A stretch of 37,810 bases of DNA from Paraburkholderia mimosarum LMG 23256 = NBRC 106338 (GCF_000739815.1 NZ_BBJJ01000063.1:1-37810), one strand, 5' to 3'. Shown: positions 8,067 through 16,969, counted from the stretch's first letter. The notes: generated from the letters alone by a model not told the origin. Numbers and translations are program-made.

Positions 8067-8120
8067 TATCGAAACCATGGGGATCACTTCGTCCTTACGT
8101 TCGATTTATGCAACAACGCC
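7405..8120 (+). mobile_element. IS5-family element, left end deleted
   Basis: The transposase lacks roughly its first 95 residues and the left inverted repeat is missing. The right end is intact in appearance: 8098-8120 (CGTTCGATTTATGCAACAACGCC) is the reverse complement of a typical IS5-group inverted repeat. An IS6-family fragment begins at the next base, so two elements abut here, a sign of an IS-mediated deletion that removed the rest of the RdgB-like gene and perhaps other genes. Confidence 0.7.
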
Positions 8121-8213
8121 GGGAAAAGTACTCAAACGCTTGCATTACCCGCTGGACGTGATGTTGCTGTGCGTTCGGTGGTACGTGGCTTATCCGCTGA
8201 GCCTGCGCTGCAT
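8121..8213 (+). mobile_element. IS6-family transposase N-terminal fragment
   Basis: Thirty codons reading GKVLKRLHYPLDVMLLCVRW then YVAYPLSLRCID, matching the N-terminus of IS6-family transposases. It begins directly at the IS5 right end and loses similarity after about 8213, so only a short piece remains. The opposite end of an IS6-family gene occurs on the minus strand at 11.96-12.45 kb, in inverted orientation. Confidence 0.72.
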
Positions 8214-8287
8214 CGACATCAGCTCTTCGCGCTCGGTTTCACTCAGATCAGTGTAATTTCATTGATTCAACGGACTAGGAGAAAAGC

Positions 8288-9640
8288 ATGCAGCAAATCG
8301 CGGATTCAATTCGACATTCTATAAGGAACAATCACTTAAAGTCGTATGTATATAGTTATCCTTCGAAAAGATCGTATAAAAGTCTGCATAATATCGGCAT
8401 TGCGGAAATATGGCACCCCGATGATCGCGGGCCAGCTTCAATATATATTCATATACCATTTTGCAGATACAGGTGTACTTATTGTACGTTATTTATAACT
8501 ACCCAGGGTACAGACGACATAATACAAAATTATGTTGATAAAATATGCGAACAAATAAAATTTTATGCGAAATACACGGGAAGGAGGGAAGTTGTATCTG
8601 TGTATTTTGGTGGCGGAACTCCGACTATTCTAAACAAAAACCAATTCGGACAGATTTTTTCAGCGATTCAACATGGATTCCAGAATGTTGCGTCATCTGC
8701 TGAGCTATGTGTCGAAGGTTCTCCCGACTCGACGTCCGAAGAACTCCTCGATTTCTTGAAAAGCCAAGGCGTGAACCGAATCAGTATGGGTATCCAAACT
8801 ATGGATTCCGCTGAACTGAAGACCAGCGGTCGCCCATACCCGGTTTCGACAACAATCTCCGCGGTAGAAAATATCCGAAAGCGTTTCGAGAATTTCAATC
8901 TGGATCTGATCTACGGCCTTTCAGGTCAGACCTACGAAAGCTGGGAAAATTCGCTCCGCCACATCGCTTCATCAGGTCCACTTACCATCTCACTGTATCC
9001 TGCTATTAGCCGACCTCTCACAGCGATTCATAAGCAGCAGCGATTGCATCCGGAGCGATACATCGACGACCAGACCACGTATGCGATCTACGATAGCAAT
9101 GTCGAGTTCATGCAAATGAATGGATACCGACAAGAGTCCTTCACTCGGTTCACCCGTCTGCCAGAAAATAGCAGCGCGTACGCCCAAGAGACTTTTGACT
9201 TTCTCGGCGTTCCGATGATCGGAATTGGAGCAGGCGCAAGAAGCTACAAGGGAAAATACCACTACAGCTTCGACTACGCGGTCGACCTCAACGAGGTCGG
9301 CAAGGCCATTGAAGATTATTTGAGCCTTGAAATCACCGAACACAGCATGGTGAGGTACGGGATTGTTCTTGATGCTTACGAAGAGCGCTTGAGATATTTC
9401 ATCCTCAGCCTTACGCTGAACCAGCTTTCTCGGGCATACTATTCATCACAGTTTGGCCGAAGTCTGTATTCTGATTTTTTTGACGTAATTGATGCACTTG
9501 AGGCTGAGGGGTGCATCGAGCCACCGTTCAATGACAAGATTCGATTGACTAGGAAGGGTTACAAATACAGTAATTTGGTCGCGCACCATCTTTTCTCGAG
9601 CCATGTGAAAACCCTGGAAGAAAGGTATGTTCCACGATGA
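8288..9640 (+). CDS. HemN/HemW-like radical SAM protein
   Basis: A 450-residue radical SAM enzyme. IYIHIPFCRYRCTYC gives the CX3CX2C cluster motif (Cys59, 63, 66), GGGTPT at 108-113 is the SAM-binding segment, and GIGAGARSY plus a C-terminal winged-helix-like region (about 360-445) match the HemN/HemW family. Family members include coproporphyrinogen dehydrogenase, the HemW haem chaperone and class C methyltransferases or cyclopropanases of natural-product pathways; which applies is unknown. AGGAG lies 8 bases before the ATG. The first 350 bases are markedly AT-rich compared with neighbours, suggesting transfer. The stop overlaps the methyltransferase start (ATGA), so the two are translationally coupled. 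No other haem genes are nearby, which argues against porphyrin synthesis. Confidence 0.85.
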   Translation: MQQIADSIRHSIRNNHLKSYVYSYPSKRSYKSLHNIGIAEIWHPDDRGPASIYIHIPFCRYRCTYCTLFITTQGTDDIIQNYVDKICEQIKFYAKYTGRREVVSVYFGGGTPTILNKNQFGQIFSAIQHGFQNVASSAELCVEGSPDSTSEELLDFLKSQGVNRISMGIQTMDSAELKTSGRPYPVSTTISAVENIRKRFENFNLDLIYGLSGQTYESWENSLRHIASSGPLTISLYPAISRPLTAIHKQQRLHPERYIDDQTTYAIYDSNVEFMQMNGYRQESFTRFTRLPENSSAYAQETFDFLGVPMIGIGAGARSYKGKYHYSFDYAVDLNEVGKAIEDYLSLEITEHSMVRYGIVLDAYEERLRYFILSLTLNQLSRAYYSSQFGRSLYSDFFDVIDALEAEGCIEPPFNDKIRLTRKGYKYSNLVAHHLFSSHVKTLEERYVPR

Positions 9641-10590
9641 ACAACAGTGAGAAATTTTGGGAGAAAGGTTATTCGGACGCGAAAGTTTGGACGATGGGCG
9701 GACCGAGTGTTGAGGTATTTGAAATTGAACAGTTTCTACCACGAAACTCGACTGTTATAGACATCGGCTGTGGCGAAGGCAGAAATACGCTCTTTCTTGC
9801 CCTCAGGGGACACAAGGTGACCGCCTTGGAACTTTCCTCGAACGCCGTAAAGAAACTTCGTTCGATTGCTGACCGTTATTCGTTGAACATCGATGTGATT
9901 GAGAGACGAATCGAGGATTTCGTACCGGATGAAAATTATGATCTAGTTATGGCGCACTCGTCGTTACATTTCGTGACGAAAGATGTGTGGATTCCCTTGC
10001 TTCGGGAAATGAGGCAACGGACTAAGCCGGGCGGATTTCACAACTTCACATCGATTATTGGAATTCCTCGCCACCCAGTTCCGCACGAGTGCCGACATGC
10101 CAATTCGTTTGACCGAGGCGATCTCGACTCGCAATATGCGGACTGGCAGATTCTTCGTTCCGATTTCTACGCCAAGTGGGATTGCCATCCGGGTATTCCG
10201 ACGCATGTGCATGCCGTTGAGAAGTTTCTGTCGAGAAAAACAAACTCGGTCGAGCGGTTCACGTTGAGGAAGGTCGATCTTTCGAACAGCGACAGTCTTC
10301 CTTTAATCTTGTTCGACAGCATACCCCTTGGAGCCGATGCTACCGCAGTCAAGTCGATGGGTGTTCGTCCGAGACATGTCAATCGCATTGAAATGCCAGG
10401 GTGGAACATGACGTCTCCTATGGAACTGACGGGCAACTATGTGGTTGAAGACTGGATTTTTGGGAAATACGGACTCCAATTCACACAGAGCATTTTGACG
10501 GGTAAATACGAGTATTTTACGCCACCAGTCTCGTTGCGGAACGCTAGGGAAACACTGATTAATGAAGCTCGGCGGTCATCGCTGACGTAG
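9637..10590 (+). CDS. TehB-like SAM methyltransferase with extra C-terminal domain
   Basis: A 317-residue protein. Residues 1-165 are a class I SAM methyltransferase resembling TehB: FWEKGYSD, motif I VIDIGCGEGRN (40-50), ALELSSNA with the acidic residue binding the SAM ribose (64-71), and DLVMAHSSLHFV as motif IV. Known TehB-like proteins of about 200 residues lack the remaining segment. Here residues 190-317 form an additional conserved-looking part (DSIPLGADATAVKSMG, then NRIEMPGWNMTSPMELTGN and VEDWIFGKYGL) not recognised. It starts inside the stop codon of the radical SAM gene, so both should be made together. Acceptor unknown; tellurite resistance is unlikely to be its job given the context. 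A gap of 139 bases follows before the next gene. Confidence 0.8.
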   Translation: MNNSEKFWEKGYSDAKVWTMGGPSVEVFEIEQFLPRNSTVIDIGCGEGRNTLFLALRGHKVTALELSSNAVKKLRSIADRYSLNIDVIERRIEDFVPDENYDLVMAHSSLHFVTKDVWIPLLREMRQRTKPGGFHNFTSIIGIPRHPVPHECRHANSFDRGDLDSQYADWQILRSDFYAKWDCHPGIPTHVHAVEKFLSRKTNSVERFTLRKVDLSNSDSLPLILFDSIPLGADATAVKSMGVRPRHVNRIEMPGWNMTSPMELTGNYVVEDWIFGKYGLQFTQSILTGKYEYFTPPVSLRNARETLINEARRSSLT

Positions 10591-10729
10591 CCGAGGACGT
10601 TACCACTGCTAGCATAAGCGAAGGAACGCCGCTGTCTGTGCGTTGATCAATCTTTGCTGAAAGACACGAAACCAACAATTGCATCGGGCTTGACGAACGA
10701 GCTTAACCCGTGCTTTACGGGGGAAAGAC

Positions 10730-11972
10730 GTGACGACTTGGAAACAGCGTCTTGATGCGTACCGGACAATAAGTGCAGCGCTCTTTAGTAATGGCTTCCT
10801 TCAGCGCTTCGGTGCAAATGAATGGGCGCCGGGAGACGCCGGCTCGAGGGCGGCTGCCGAACTTCATACACAGCTCGCTACACGTGTCGCCACGCAACCA
10901 TTGCGCTACGGCGACGGCATCGAAAGCGCACCGCTAGAAAGTCTTTACCGCCTCTTCGGCAGTGCGCGCGAGATTCAGGACCGGTACTTTGGCGCAACCC
11001 ACTTCGAGACCCTCGCTTGGCACGTGCTCAATGCTCACGTGCGCCCGTTCACGGCGAAATGGCACCGACGCAACCTATCCGGCGCACTTAGCGCACTGGA
11101 CGACACAGACGAGTTCCGAAGCGATCTCGAGGAGTTGCAGCCGCTACTCATCTTGTTCGACGAACTGCTGCTGGAGATACGGGATGGCCGTCGGCCCCTG
11201 CCTGGCTCCATAGGAGGCGAAGTAAGTGAACGGTTCGAAGGCGAGATGGCCGCGCCTCTACAATGGGGCATCTCGCCGACCGGCAGCAACGTCCAGAAAG
11301 CACAAGCAAACGCAATGAACGCGGCCGAACGTGAGGCCATCAAAACGCAGGAACACCAATGGCGTTAAATTCGACCGGGAATACGCCACTGGACTTGCCC
11401 TCTCCGGTGGCGGCATTCGTTCAGCCACCTTTTCGCTGGGCGTGTTGATCGCACTCGCCCGGCGCAATCTGCTACCAGACTTCGATTACCTGTCAACGGT
11501 GTCAGGCGGCGGCTATCTCGGCTCGTTTCTGACGACGTTTCTTTCCACCAAAGGCGATGCCACGGAAAGTCATGTGCAAAATCTCGGTTTGTATGCCACG
11601 CAGCGCCCATTTTTGAAGGAAGAAGGGGAAGCTCAAGCGCTTCGCCACCTGCGCCATCACAGCAAATATCTGCAGACGTCTTGGATCGAGCGCATTGTCA
11701 TGGCCGCCACGCAGATATACGGAATGCTAGTCAACAGCATCGCACTTGCACTGATTCCCACACTGCTCGCGCTCTTCGAGTATCTCGCACGAAACACCGT
11801 TGGCTCGCGGCTTCCTGACTTCCGCCTTGGTTTTGTGGTCGCAGCAGTATTGATGGGAACCGCGATCATTCTGCCGTTACTCGTACGAATCGCCCCGTCG
11901 ATCCGACGTCGTGCCGATACAGTACTCGCATGGCTAGCAGTGCCCCTGTTTTTCTTGGTTCTGTCGCAGTAA
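10730..11972 (+). pseudogene. Patatin-like phospholipase, frameshifted and 3'-truncated
   Basis: Two overlapping frames appear to be one gene. The first (GTG at 10730, GGGGGAAA upstream) encodes about 205 residues of an N-terminal region ending in AAEREAIKT. Near 11345-11350 the reading moves to a second frame and continues TNGVKFDREYATGLALSGGG, then IRSATFSLGVL (oxyanion loop) and the nucleophile elbow LSTVSGGGYLGS. Two or three hydrophobic helices follow (about 11700-11950). The gene then runs into an IS6-family end at 11957, so the catalytic Asp and the rest are missing. Patatins hydrolyse acyl lipids; this copy should be inactive. Two separate overlapping genes are an alternative reading of the frame change. 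Confidence 0.68.
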
Positions 11973-12452
11973 GAGCGAGAGGTCGGCCAAATCCGATATG
12001 GTATGGATTCCTTATCTAGCCAGCGAATAGAATTGCTGTGCGGGAGTTTGACCAACGCCGCCATCGTTCAATTGCCCCTTGACGATCATGTGCATAACTT
12101 CGATGCCGCCCAACAGGATGCGGGCACAACGAAAGCTTTTGAACCCAAGCATCGGTCGAGTTCGGCGCTTGATCGCCCGATGGTCCTGTTCGATGATGTT
12201 ATTCAGATACTTTTTCTGGCGGACCTTGATCGGCACCTCCCGTGGGGCGTTGATCGCCCGCAAGGCAGCCAGATTCGATCCGCTCTTGTCGATCGTCACG
12301 GTCTCGGGTTCGCCATTCTGGTCGATTGCCTTTTCGAAATAGGCCCGGGCCGCAGCCTTGTCCCGTCGGGCTCGCAGCAGAAAATCAACGGTGTTGCCTG
12401 CCTTGTCGACAGCCCGATAGAGATACCGCCACTCACCCCTGATGCGAATGTA
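11957..12452 (-). mobile_element. IS6-family element, C-terminal part of transposase
   Basis: The plus-strand sequence GGTTCTGTCGCAG at 11957 resembles an IS6-family terminal repeat and marks the end that cuts the patatin gene. On the minus strand, 12452-12012 encodes YIRIRGEWRYLYRAVDKAGN, TVTIDKSGSN (second Asp), YLNNIIEQDHRAIKRR (Glu) and a stop at 12012. The N-terminal half with the first catalytic Asp is missing. At 12453 the sequence switches abruptly to an unrelated segment, where another element joined. Confidence 0.8.
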
Positions 12453-12510
12453 GGGGTGAGTAGGCCTAGGGAATTGCACCCTGAGCCTCTCGCAGAACCG
12501 TGCGTAAACG
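12453..12510 (-). other. Possible group II intron 3' end remnant (or transposon terminus)
   Basis: Read on the minus strand, this stretch contains ACGCACGGTTCTGCGAGAGG, like the 3' half of a group II intron domain V, then AGGCTCAGGG TGCAATT CCCTAGGCCT, which folds as a short hairpin like domain VI, and ends CTACTCACC, a common intron 3' terminus. The 5' half of domain V is absent, so at most a 3' remnant is left. Alternatively the GGGG at 12453, 76 bases beyond the tnpA stop, is the terminal repeat of the Tn3-family element; no matching inverted copy was found at the other side. Confidence 0.4.
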
Positions 12511-12528
12511 AGGGTCGCCCGGGATTCG

Positions 12529-15500
12529 TTAATATTTCGCCAAAAGTGCCTCAAGCGGCTGATCTGAAAGCGAAATCGCGAAATCTATCGTTGGGTCGAG
12601 CGGGAGGATTTTCTTCATCAGGTCCAGCAGGTAGTCGCCGAACCGGTTGATGTGATCCAACCGGTATGGCGAGAGCGCCTTGAGCACGTCGGCGTCGACC
12701 GGATGCCCTTTTGCCTGCAACTCCTTGAGCACGCGCGACATCCACTGGACGTTGTAGAGGATCACCATGTTCGCGACGAGCTGGTTGTACTCGATGACCT
12801 TGCGCTGCTCGTGGCGGAGGTTTTCAGCGATGACGCCCTCGCCGCCAAACATCAGCCACTGCGCGAAGCCGTTGAACGGTTCGTTCTTGTTGGTCGCCGC
12901 GTGAATCGTGCGACGCAATTCGGGATCGTTGATGTATTTGAGCAGAAACAGCGTACGGATCACACGGCCGAGCTCACGAAACGCAAAGTACAGCTTGTTC
13001 TTGAGGCTCTCCGACCCCAGGCGTCGCAGGATCGTCGACGGCGTCATTTTACCCGCCTTGATCGAGACGGCCACGCGTAGCATGTCGGGAACATGCCGCT
13101 CGATCAAGGCCCAGTCGACGGTCGCGCGAAACAGGGAGTCGGTGTTTTTGTAGCTTCGGTTCCGGTCGGCCTTGAAGAACTTCAGGCCCTTGACGTTGCG
13201 GATGCGCGGCATCAGCTTGATTCCAAGCAGGTACGCGAGCCCGAACACCGGTGCGCTTTGCGCCTGCGTGTCGCCATGAACGGTGTCGGGCTGCACATCG
13301 GACGTATTCCTGATCAACCCGTCGAGAATATAGACAGCCTCGTGTACACCGCACGGAATGAAGTGGCTGAACAGCGCGATGTACATGTCCGACACGTGAT
13401 AGTAGCCGATCCCGCCGTATCCTCCGTACCGGATATGGTATTCGGACAGCAGGTTCTGCTCGTAAAGATTCCACTTCGTGCCGTCGGCCGACACCTGTTT
13501 GCCGGAGCCCCAGAATTTCGGCAGCGCAAACTGGTTGTACGCATTGATGACCTTGACGATCGCCTTGTCGAGCCGCTCTTCGGTGACGTATCGCAGGTTC
13601 AGCCACGCGACCTGCTTGCGGCTCAGATTCTTGACACAGCGTGCGGTCTGGCTGGGCCCGAGATTGCAGCCGTAGCAGAACAGCGTCGTAATGAAGCGCT
13701 TGCGCGGGTCGTCGATCTTGGTCTCGAAGCCCGACAGCGGGCCGAACAGTGTATGCAGATCGAGCCACTGCTCGGTTTCGGTGAGGATGTCGAGAATACT
13801 GATGGGGCGCATCGCGGCCGTGATGGCCTGATCGATAAGTTTCTTGTTCGGCGGTTCGGGTTCCGTCTCGAGCTTGTGAAGGATGAGGCCCTGCTCGGTG
13901 ATCTCGACGTAGTCGTTCGCCGGAAAACCCGCGTCGACTTCGTCGGCCAGCGTGCTGAGTTGGTCGCGCAGGCCGTTGACGAAGGCGCGCGCGTCGACCG
14001 GCAGCCCGACGAGTTCGCCATAGCGAGGCAGTTCCTCGTGGAATTCGTCCCACGACACCTGATGCTCGCGAGGGTCGTCATACTGATCACTCTGCTCAAC
14101 GTAGACATCGCCCGAGTTGAGTTCGCGCATGATTTGGCTGAACACGCACAGCTCGAAATATTTGCGATGCAGCAGCCGGGCGGACCGGCCATCCGGAAAG
14201 ATGCTCTTTTCCCATTTCTCCGGGATCCAGTCGAGCGGCAAGGTGGCGACGTCATCGTCACTGAGCATCAGGTGTTCGCGGCGGGACGAGCGCAACGGCT
14301 GCATCCACGTCAGCGCGACGAGCAACGCGTCGTCCTGGGAGCTGGGTTTCAGCGACAGCATGTCGAGACACTGGAAAAGCAGCGATCGCAGATTCCGGTA
14401 CGGAGTCAGCAGGAAGGGAAAGGTGTGATTGCCGGCGTACGCGATGTGCTCATTGCAGCGGGTCAGCGCGGCGTCGGGATCGCCGTTCAGGGCAGCCCGC
14501 ATGCGGGCGATGCGCTCGGCATCTGGTACCTCAGCGTCCTGCAGCACGTTGAGTACGTCACGAAACTGGCTGACGAGCGCTTCAAGCTGGTCGGCGTGGG
14601 CGAGCTGGTATTGCTGAAGCCGCAGCTTTGCGGTGCTCTCGAGATTGCGCACCGTCTTGATGAAGATTTCCGCGACATCGTCGAGCGCCTTCTGCAACTG
14701 CGAGAAGACAAAGAGCACGGCGAGCGTGTAACGTTTGGCGGGCTTGAGCGCGCGCATTTCGTGCACGTCGAGGGCGCGCGCTTCAATGACGAACTGCGTG
14801 CGCTTGGGCGCAGAAAGGATTTCCGGTGGCGGTGGCAGGCCATCGGCCAGTTCGCGCATCTGCTGGATATGCTCCAGGAAACTGGCCACCTCACGGGGGC
14901 GTGGCCGCTTCGGTTCGCGCTTCAGAGCGTCCCAGCGGGTCTGGCCCGTGTCGCTTACAAAAAGCCCATCGAGCCGCTCCACCTGTGAGGCATCCAGCGA
15001 GTCGACAAATGATCGGTAGAGGGTTTCGTGGAGGCTGCTGCGGGCGTGGGCGGCGATACGCGAGAGCGTCGCAAGCGGCGGCAGTTCATATCGATGCCGG
15101 ACCAGTTCCTCGATGAGGACGTTGACGATATCGGGCAGTTCAGTTTTGGTGCGGGCGGCGTCGGCCGCCACGGTATCCAGCCAGCTGTACGTCTGCGCAC
15201 TGGCGGGACGGATGTTGACGAACTCACGAAGGACTTTCTGTTGACGTGACTTGCTGCCCGAGCGGTCATAGCGCACGAGCGTGGCGCGCGGGACTGGGCG
15301 CACCCCGAGTACCGCGCAGACGTGGTGAAGGATGGCGGCCGGAATGTCCGATACGGGTGGCAGATAGCCAAGCCGCTGCAACAGCTTGAGCTGCGCGATG
15401 ATCAGCACGCGTATCGGTGCCTGCCGGAACTGGCCGTACACGAACCGGATTTCGGTGGCGCTGGGCGTGAAGGCGGCACGGAGTTCGCCTTCACTGATTT

Positions 15501-15543
15501 CGGCAGGCAGCGCGGGATAGGCGGTTTCATGGACGTGATTCAT
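12529..15543 (-). CDS. tnpA: Tn3-family transposase TnpA, Tn4651 type
   Basis: A 1004-residue Tn3-family DDE transposase, full length for the group. It performs replicative transposition by binding the element's terminal repeats and forming a cointegrate. The N-terminal DNA-binding region includes FVYGQFRQAPIRVLIIAQLK and LQRLGYLP. The catalytic part has VSADGTKWNLY (first Asp), TVHGDTQAQSAPVFGLAYLL (second Asp) and a Glu in the LYFAFRELGRVIRTLFLLKY region, followed by FNGFAQWLMFGGEGVI typical of these proteins. It is the last gene of a minus-strand pair, 65 bases after tnpS. Large antisense frames cover it and are shadows. Only 76 bases separate its stop from the IS6 remnant, and the left terminal repeat is uncertain. 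Confidence 0.93.
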   Translation of the reverse strand: MNHVHETAYPALPAEISEGELRAAFTPSATEIRFVYGQFRQAPIRVLIIAQLKLLQRLGYLPPVSDIPAAILHHVCAVLGVRPVPRATLVRYDRSGSKSRQQKVLREFVNIRPASAQTYSWLDTVAADAARTKTELPDIVNVLIEELVRHRYELPPLATLSRIAAHARSSLHETLYRSFVDSLDASQVERLDGLFVSDTGQTRWDALKREPKRPRPREVASFLEHIQQMRELADGLPPPPEILSAPKRTQFVIEARALDVHEMRALKPAKRYTLAVLFVFSQLQKALDDVAEIFIKTVRNLESTAKLRLQQYQLAHADQLEALVSQFRDVLNVLQDAEVPDAERIARMRAALNGDPDAALTRCNEHIAYAGNHTFPFLLTPYRNLRSLLFQCLDMLSLKPSSQDDALLVALTWMQPLRSSRREHLMLSDDDVATLPLDWIPEKWEKSIFPDGRSARLLHRKYFELCVFSQIMRELNSGDVYVEQSDQYDDPREHQVSWDEFHEELPRYGELVGLPVDARAFVNGLRDQLSTLADEVDAGFPANDYVEITEQGLILHKLETEPEPPNKKLIDQAITAAMRPISILDILTETEQWLDLHTLFGPLSGFETKIDDPRKRFITTLFCYGCNLGPSQTARCVKNLSRKQVAWLNLRYVTEERLDKAIVKVINAYNQFALPKFWGSGKQVSADGTKWNLYEQNLLSEYHIRYGGYGGIGYYHVSDMYIALFSHFIPCGVHEAVYILDGLIRNTSDVQPDTVHGDTQAQSAPVFGLAYLLGIKLMPRIRNVKGLKFFKADRNRSYKNTDSLFRATVDWALIERHVPDMLRVAVSIKAGKMTPSTILRRLGSESLKNKLYFAFRELGRVIRTLFLLKYINDPELRRTIHAATNKNEPFNGFAQWLMFGGEGVIAENLRHEQRKVIEYNQLVANMVILYNVQWMSRVLKELQAKGHPVDADVLKALSPYRLDHINRFGDYLLDLMKKILPLDPTIDFAISLSDQPLEALLAKY

Positions 15544-15608
15544 GCGCGCATAAATTGGGGCGGAATGCGGGAGTCTGCCATCTCACGCATTCCCTGGGCG
15601 AAACCCCG

Positions 15609-16829
15609 CTATCCGGCGGGCTTGCCCCAGCCCAGCCGGTGACGCGTCTGGGTGGCCTGATGGCGCGCATCGTCTTCCGCGTGCAGATAGACGCTGGTGG
15701 TGGCGAGCGACGTGTGCCCAAGGTTGTCGCGCACGAAGCGCAGGTCGACCTGCTGGTCGGTCATGTGGGAGCCGGCGGTGTGTCTCACCCAGTGCGCCGA
15801 GGCGGCGGCCAGCACATCCGCGCGGGCGTGCCACTCGGGTCCACGGGCCCGCAGCCGCCCGGCAGCCAGCCGGAATACCTGCTTGACGATCAGGTGGATG
15901 GCGCCGCGCGACAGGGGCTTGTCATGACCGATCAGCGGCAACAGCAGCGGACGCGTTTCACCTGGCTGCGGCGACGGCGGCAGTCCGTGTGCACGCCGGT
16001 AGCGTGCCAGTTCGGCAATCAGTTCATCCGAGGCCGGCACCAGGCGGGTCTTGCTGCCCTTGCCGCACACCTCGATCCACCACCGTTCGACGCCGGCGGC
16101 GTCGCGCCGGCAGAATGCCGCGCCCATCGGGGTGCTGGCGATCTCCGCAGCACGCAGGCCGCCGAGATACAGGGTCGTGAAGAGCCAGCGACAGCGTGCC
16201 GCGTGCAACCGCTCGCGTTCGGTGCCCACCGGCAGGTTCTCGATAGTGATCCTGACCACATCCCACAACTCGTGCGTCAGATAACGCGTGACACGGGGGC
16301 TGGCTTTGATGCCGCGGCGTCGCGCGAGCGACAGGGGATTGCCGGCGAGATAGCCGGCGTCGACCAGCCACGCGAACATCGCGTTGAGAATTGTCATCGC
16401 ATGGCGCACGCTCGTGGGCGACAGCGGTCCCGCGAAGGGCCTCCAGTCGGCAGACTTGCGACCGGGCTTCTTGCGCGAAGTCATGATCCAGCGCCACGCC
16501 GGTTGCGGATCGGCGAGGAAATGCTGATAGACGAGCAGGTCCTCGTGCGTGAGCGATGACAGGGGTTTGCCGTGCTGCATGACGGCCCATAGCAGCAGGC
16601 GTTCGGCCTCCTTGCGGTAGGTCGCCAGTGTGCCGGGCACATCGGCGTAGCGGGCCAGCCACGCGGTGATCGCGGCCAGATCGTCCTCGGCACTGATTTG
16701 CGCGATTGAGTTGTGAGCGCGATTGGTGCCGGCAACGCCGGACAGCTCCGGCGGGATGCGCAGGCGTTCAAGCGGCGGCGCCGGGGCATCCGGCACGAGG
16801 GGGGCGAGAGGGCTGACGGGGCGGTTCAT
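15609..16829 (-). CDS. tnpS: Tyrosine recombinase TnpS (cointegrate resolution)
   Basis: A 406-residue phage-integrase-family protein. After an N-terminal SAM-like core-binding region (about 60-190), the catalytic domain shows GGLRAAEIA (Arg), GKGSKTRLVPASDELI (Lys), HWVRHTAGSHM (His-x-x-Arg) and NLGHTSLATTSVYLH (second His and nucleophile Tyr). In Tn4651-type transposons TnpS resolves the cointegrate at a site between tnpS and the divergent tnpT; that arrangement is present here, with a palindrome at 16861-16900. It precedes tnpA in the same direction. XerC/D-like integrases of other elements are the alternative, but the neighbours favour TnpS. Confidence 0.88.
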   Translation of the reverse strand: MNRPVSPLAPLVPDAPAPPLERLRIPPELSGVAGTNRAHNSIAQISAEDDLAAITAWLARYADVPGTLATYRKEAERLLLWAVMQHGKPLSSLTHEDLLVYQHFLADPQPAWRWIMTSRKKPGRKSADWRPFAGPLSPTSVRHAMTILNAMFAWLVDAGYLAGNPLSLARRRGIKASPRVTRYLTHELWDVVRITIENLPVGTERERLHAARCRWLFTTLYLGGLRAAEIASTPMGAAFCRRDAAGVERWWIEVCGKGSKTRLVPASDELIAELARYRRAHGLPPSPQPGETRPLLLPLIGHDKPLSRGAIHLIVKQVFRLAAGRLRARGPEWHARADVLAAASAHWVRHTAGSHMTDQQVDLRFVRDNLGHTSLATTSVYLHAEDDARHQATQTRHRLGWGKPAG

Positions 16830-16860
16830 GGTGTGACGCGTTTTGCGGCAGAAGTCCGCA

Positions 16861-16900
16861 GTATAGTTTAGACAGAAGCAGACTTATGTCTAAACTATAC
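16861..16900. other. Putative TnpS resolution core site (palindrome)
   Basis: A perfect inverted repeat with 14-bp arms (GTATAGTTTAGACA / TGTCTAAACTATAC) and a 12-base spacer, lying in the 140-base gap between divergent tnpS and tnpT. Position and structure fit the core recombination site of Tn4651-type elements, where TnpS cuts and TnpT assists. It also overlaps promoter-like hexamers for both genes, so binding there could regulate both. Confidence 0.72.
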
Positions 16901-16903
16901 GGT

Positions 16904-16909
16904 TATAAT
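16904..16909 (+). promoter_or_regulatory. Likely -10 box of the tnpT promoter
   Basis: A perfect TATAAT hexamer 60 bases upstream of the tnpT ATG. No good -35 box lies 17 bases upstream; that position falls inside the palindrome. On the opposite strand TATACT (16860-16865) could serve tnpS, so the two promoters would straddle the resolution site. Confidence 0.5.
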
Positions 16910-16969
16910 CAGTATATTTCACGTATTACGTAGTAATTTTTTTGAATCACAATCCAGAACACCCCTGCC

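Noticed and set aside
12003..12650. 215-codon plus-strand frame across the IS6/tnpA junction
   Set aside because: Antisense to the IS6 transposase fragment and to tnpA; no independent support.
13093..14988. 631-codon plus-strand open frame
   Set aside because: It is antisense to tnpA; its composition follows from the codon pattern of the Tn3 transposase and it shows no domain.
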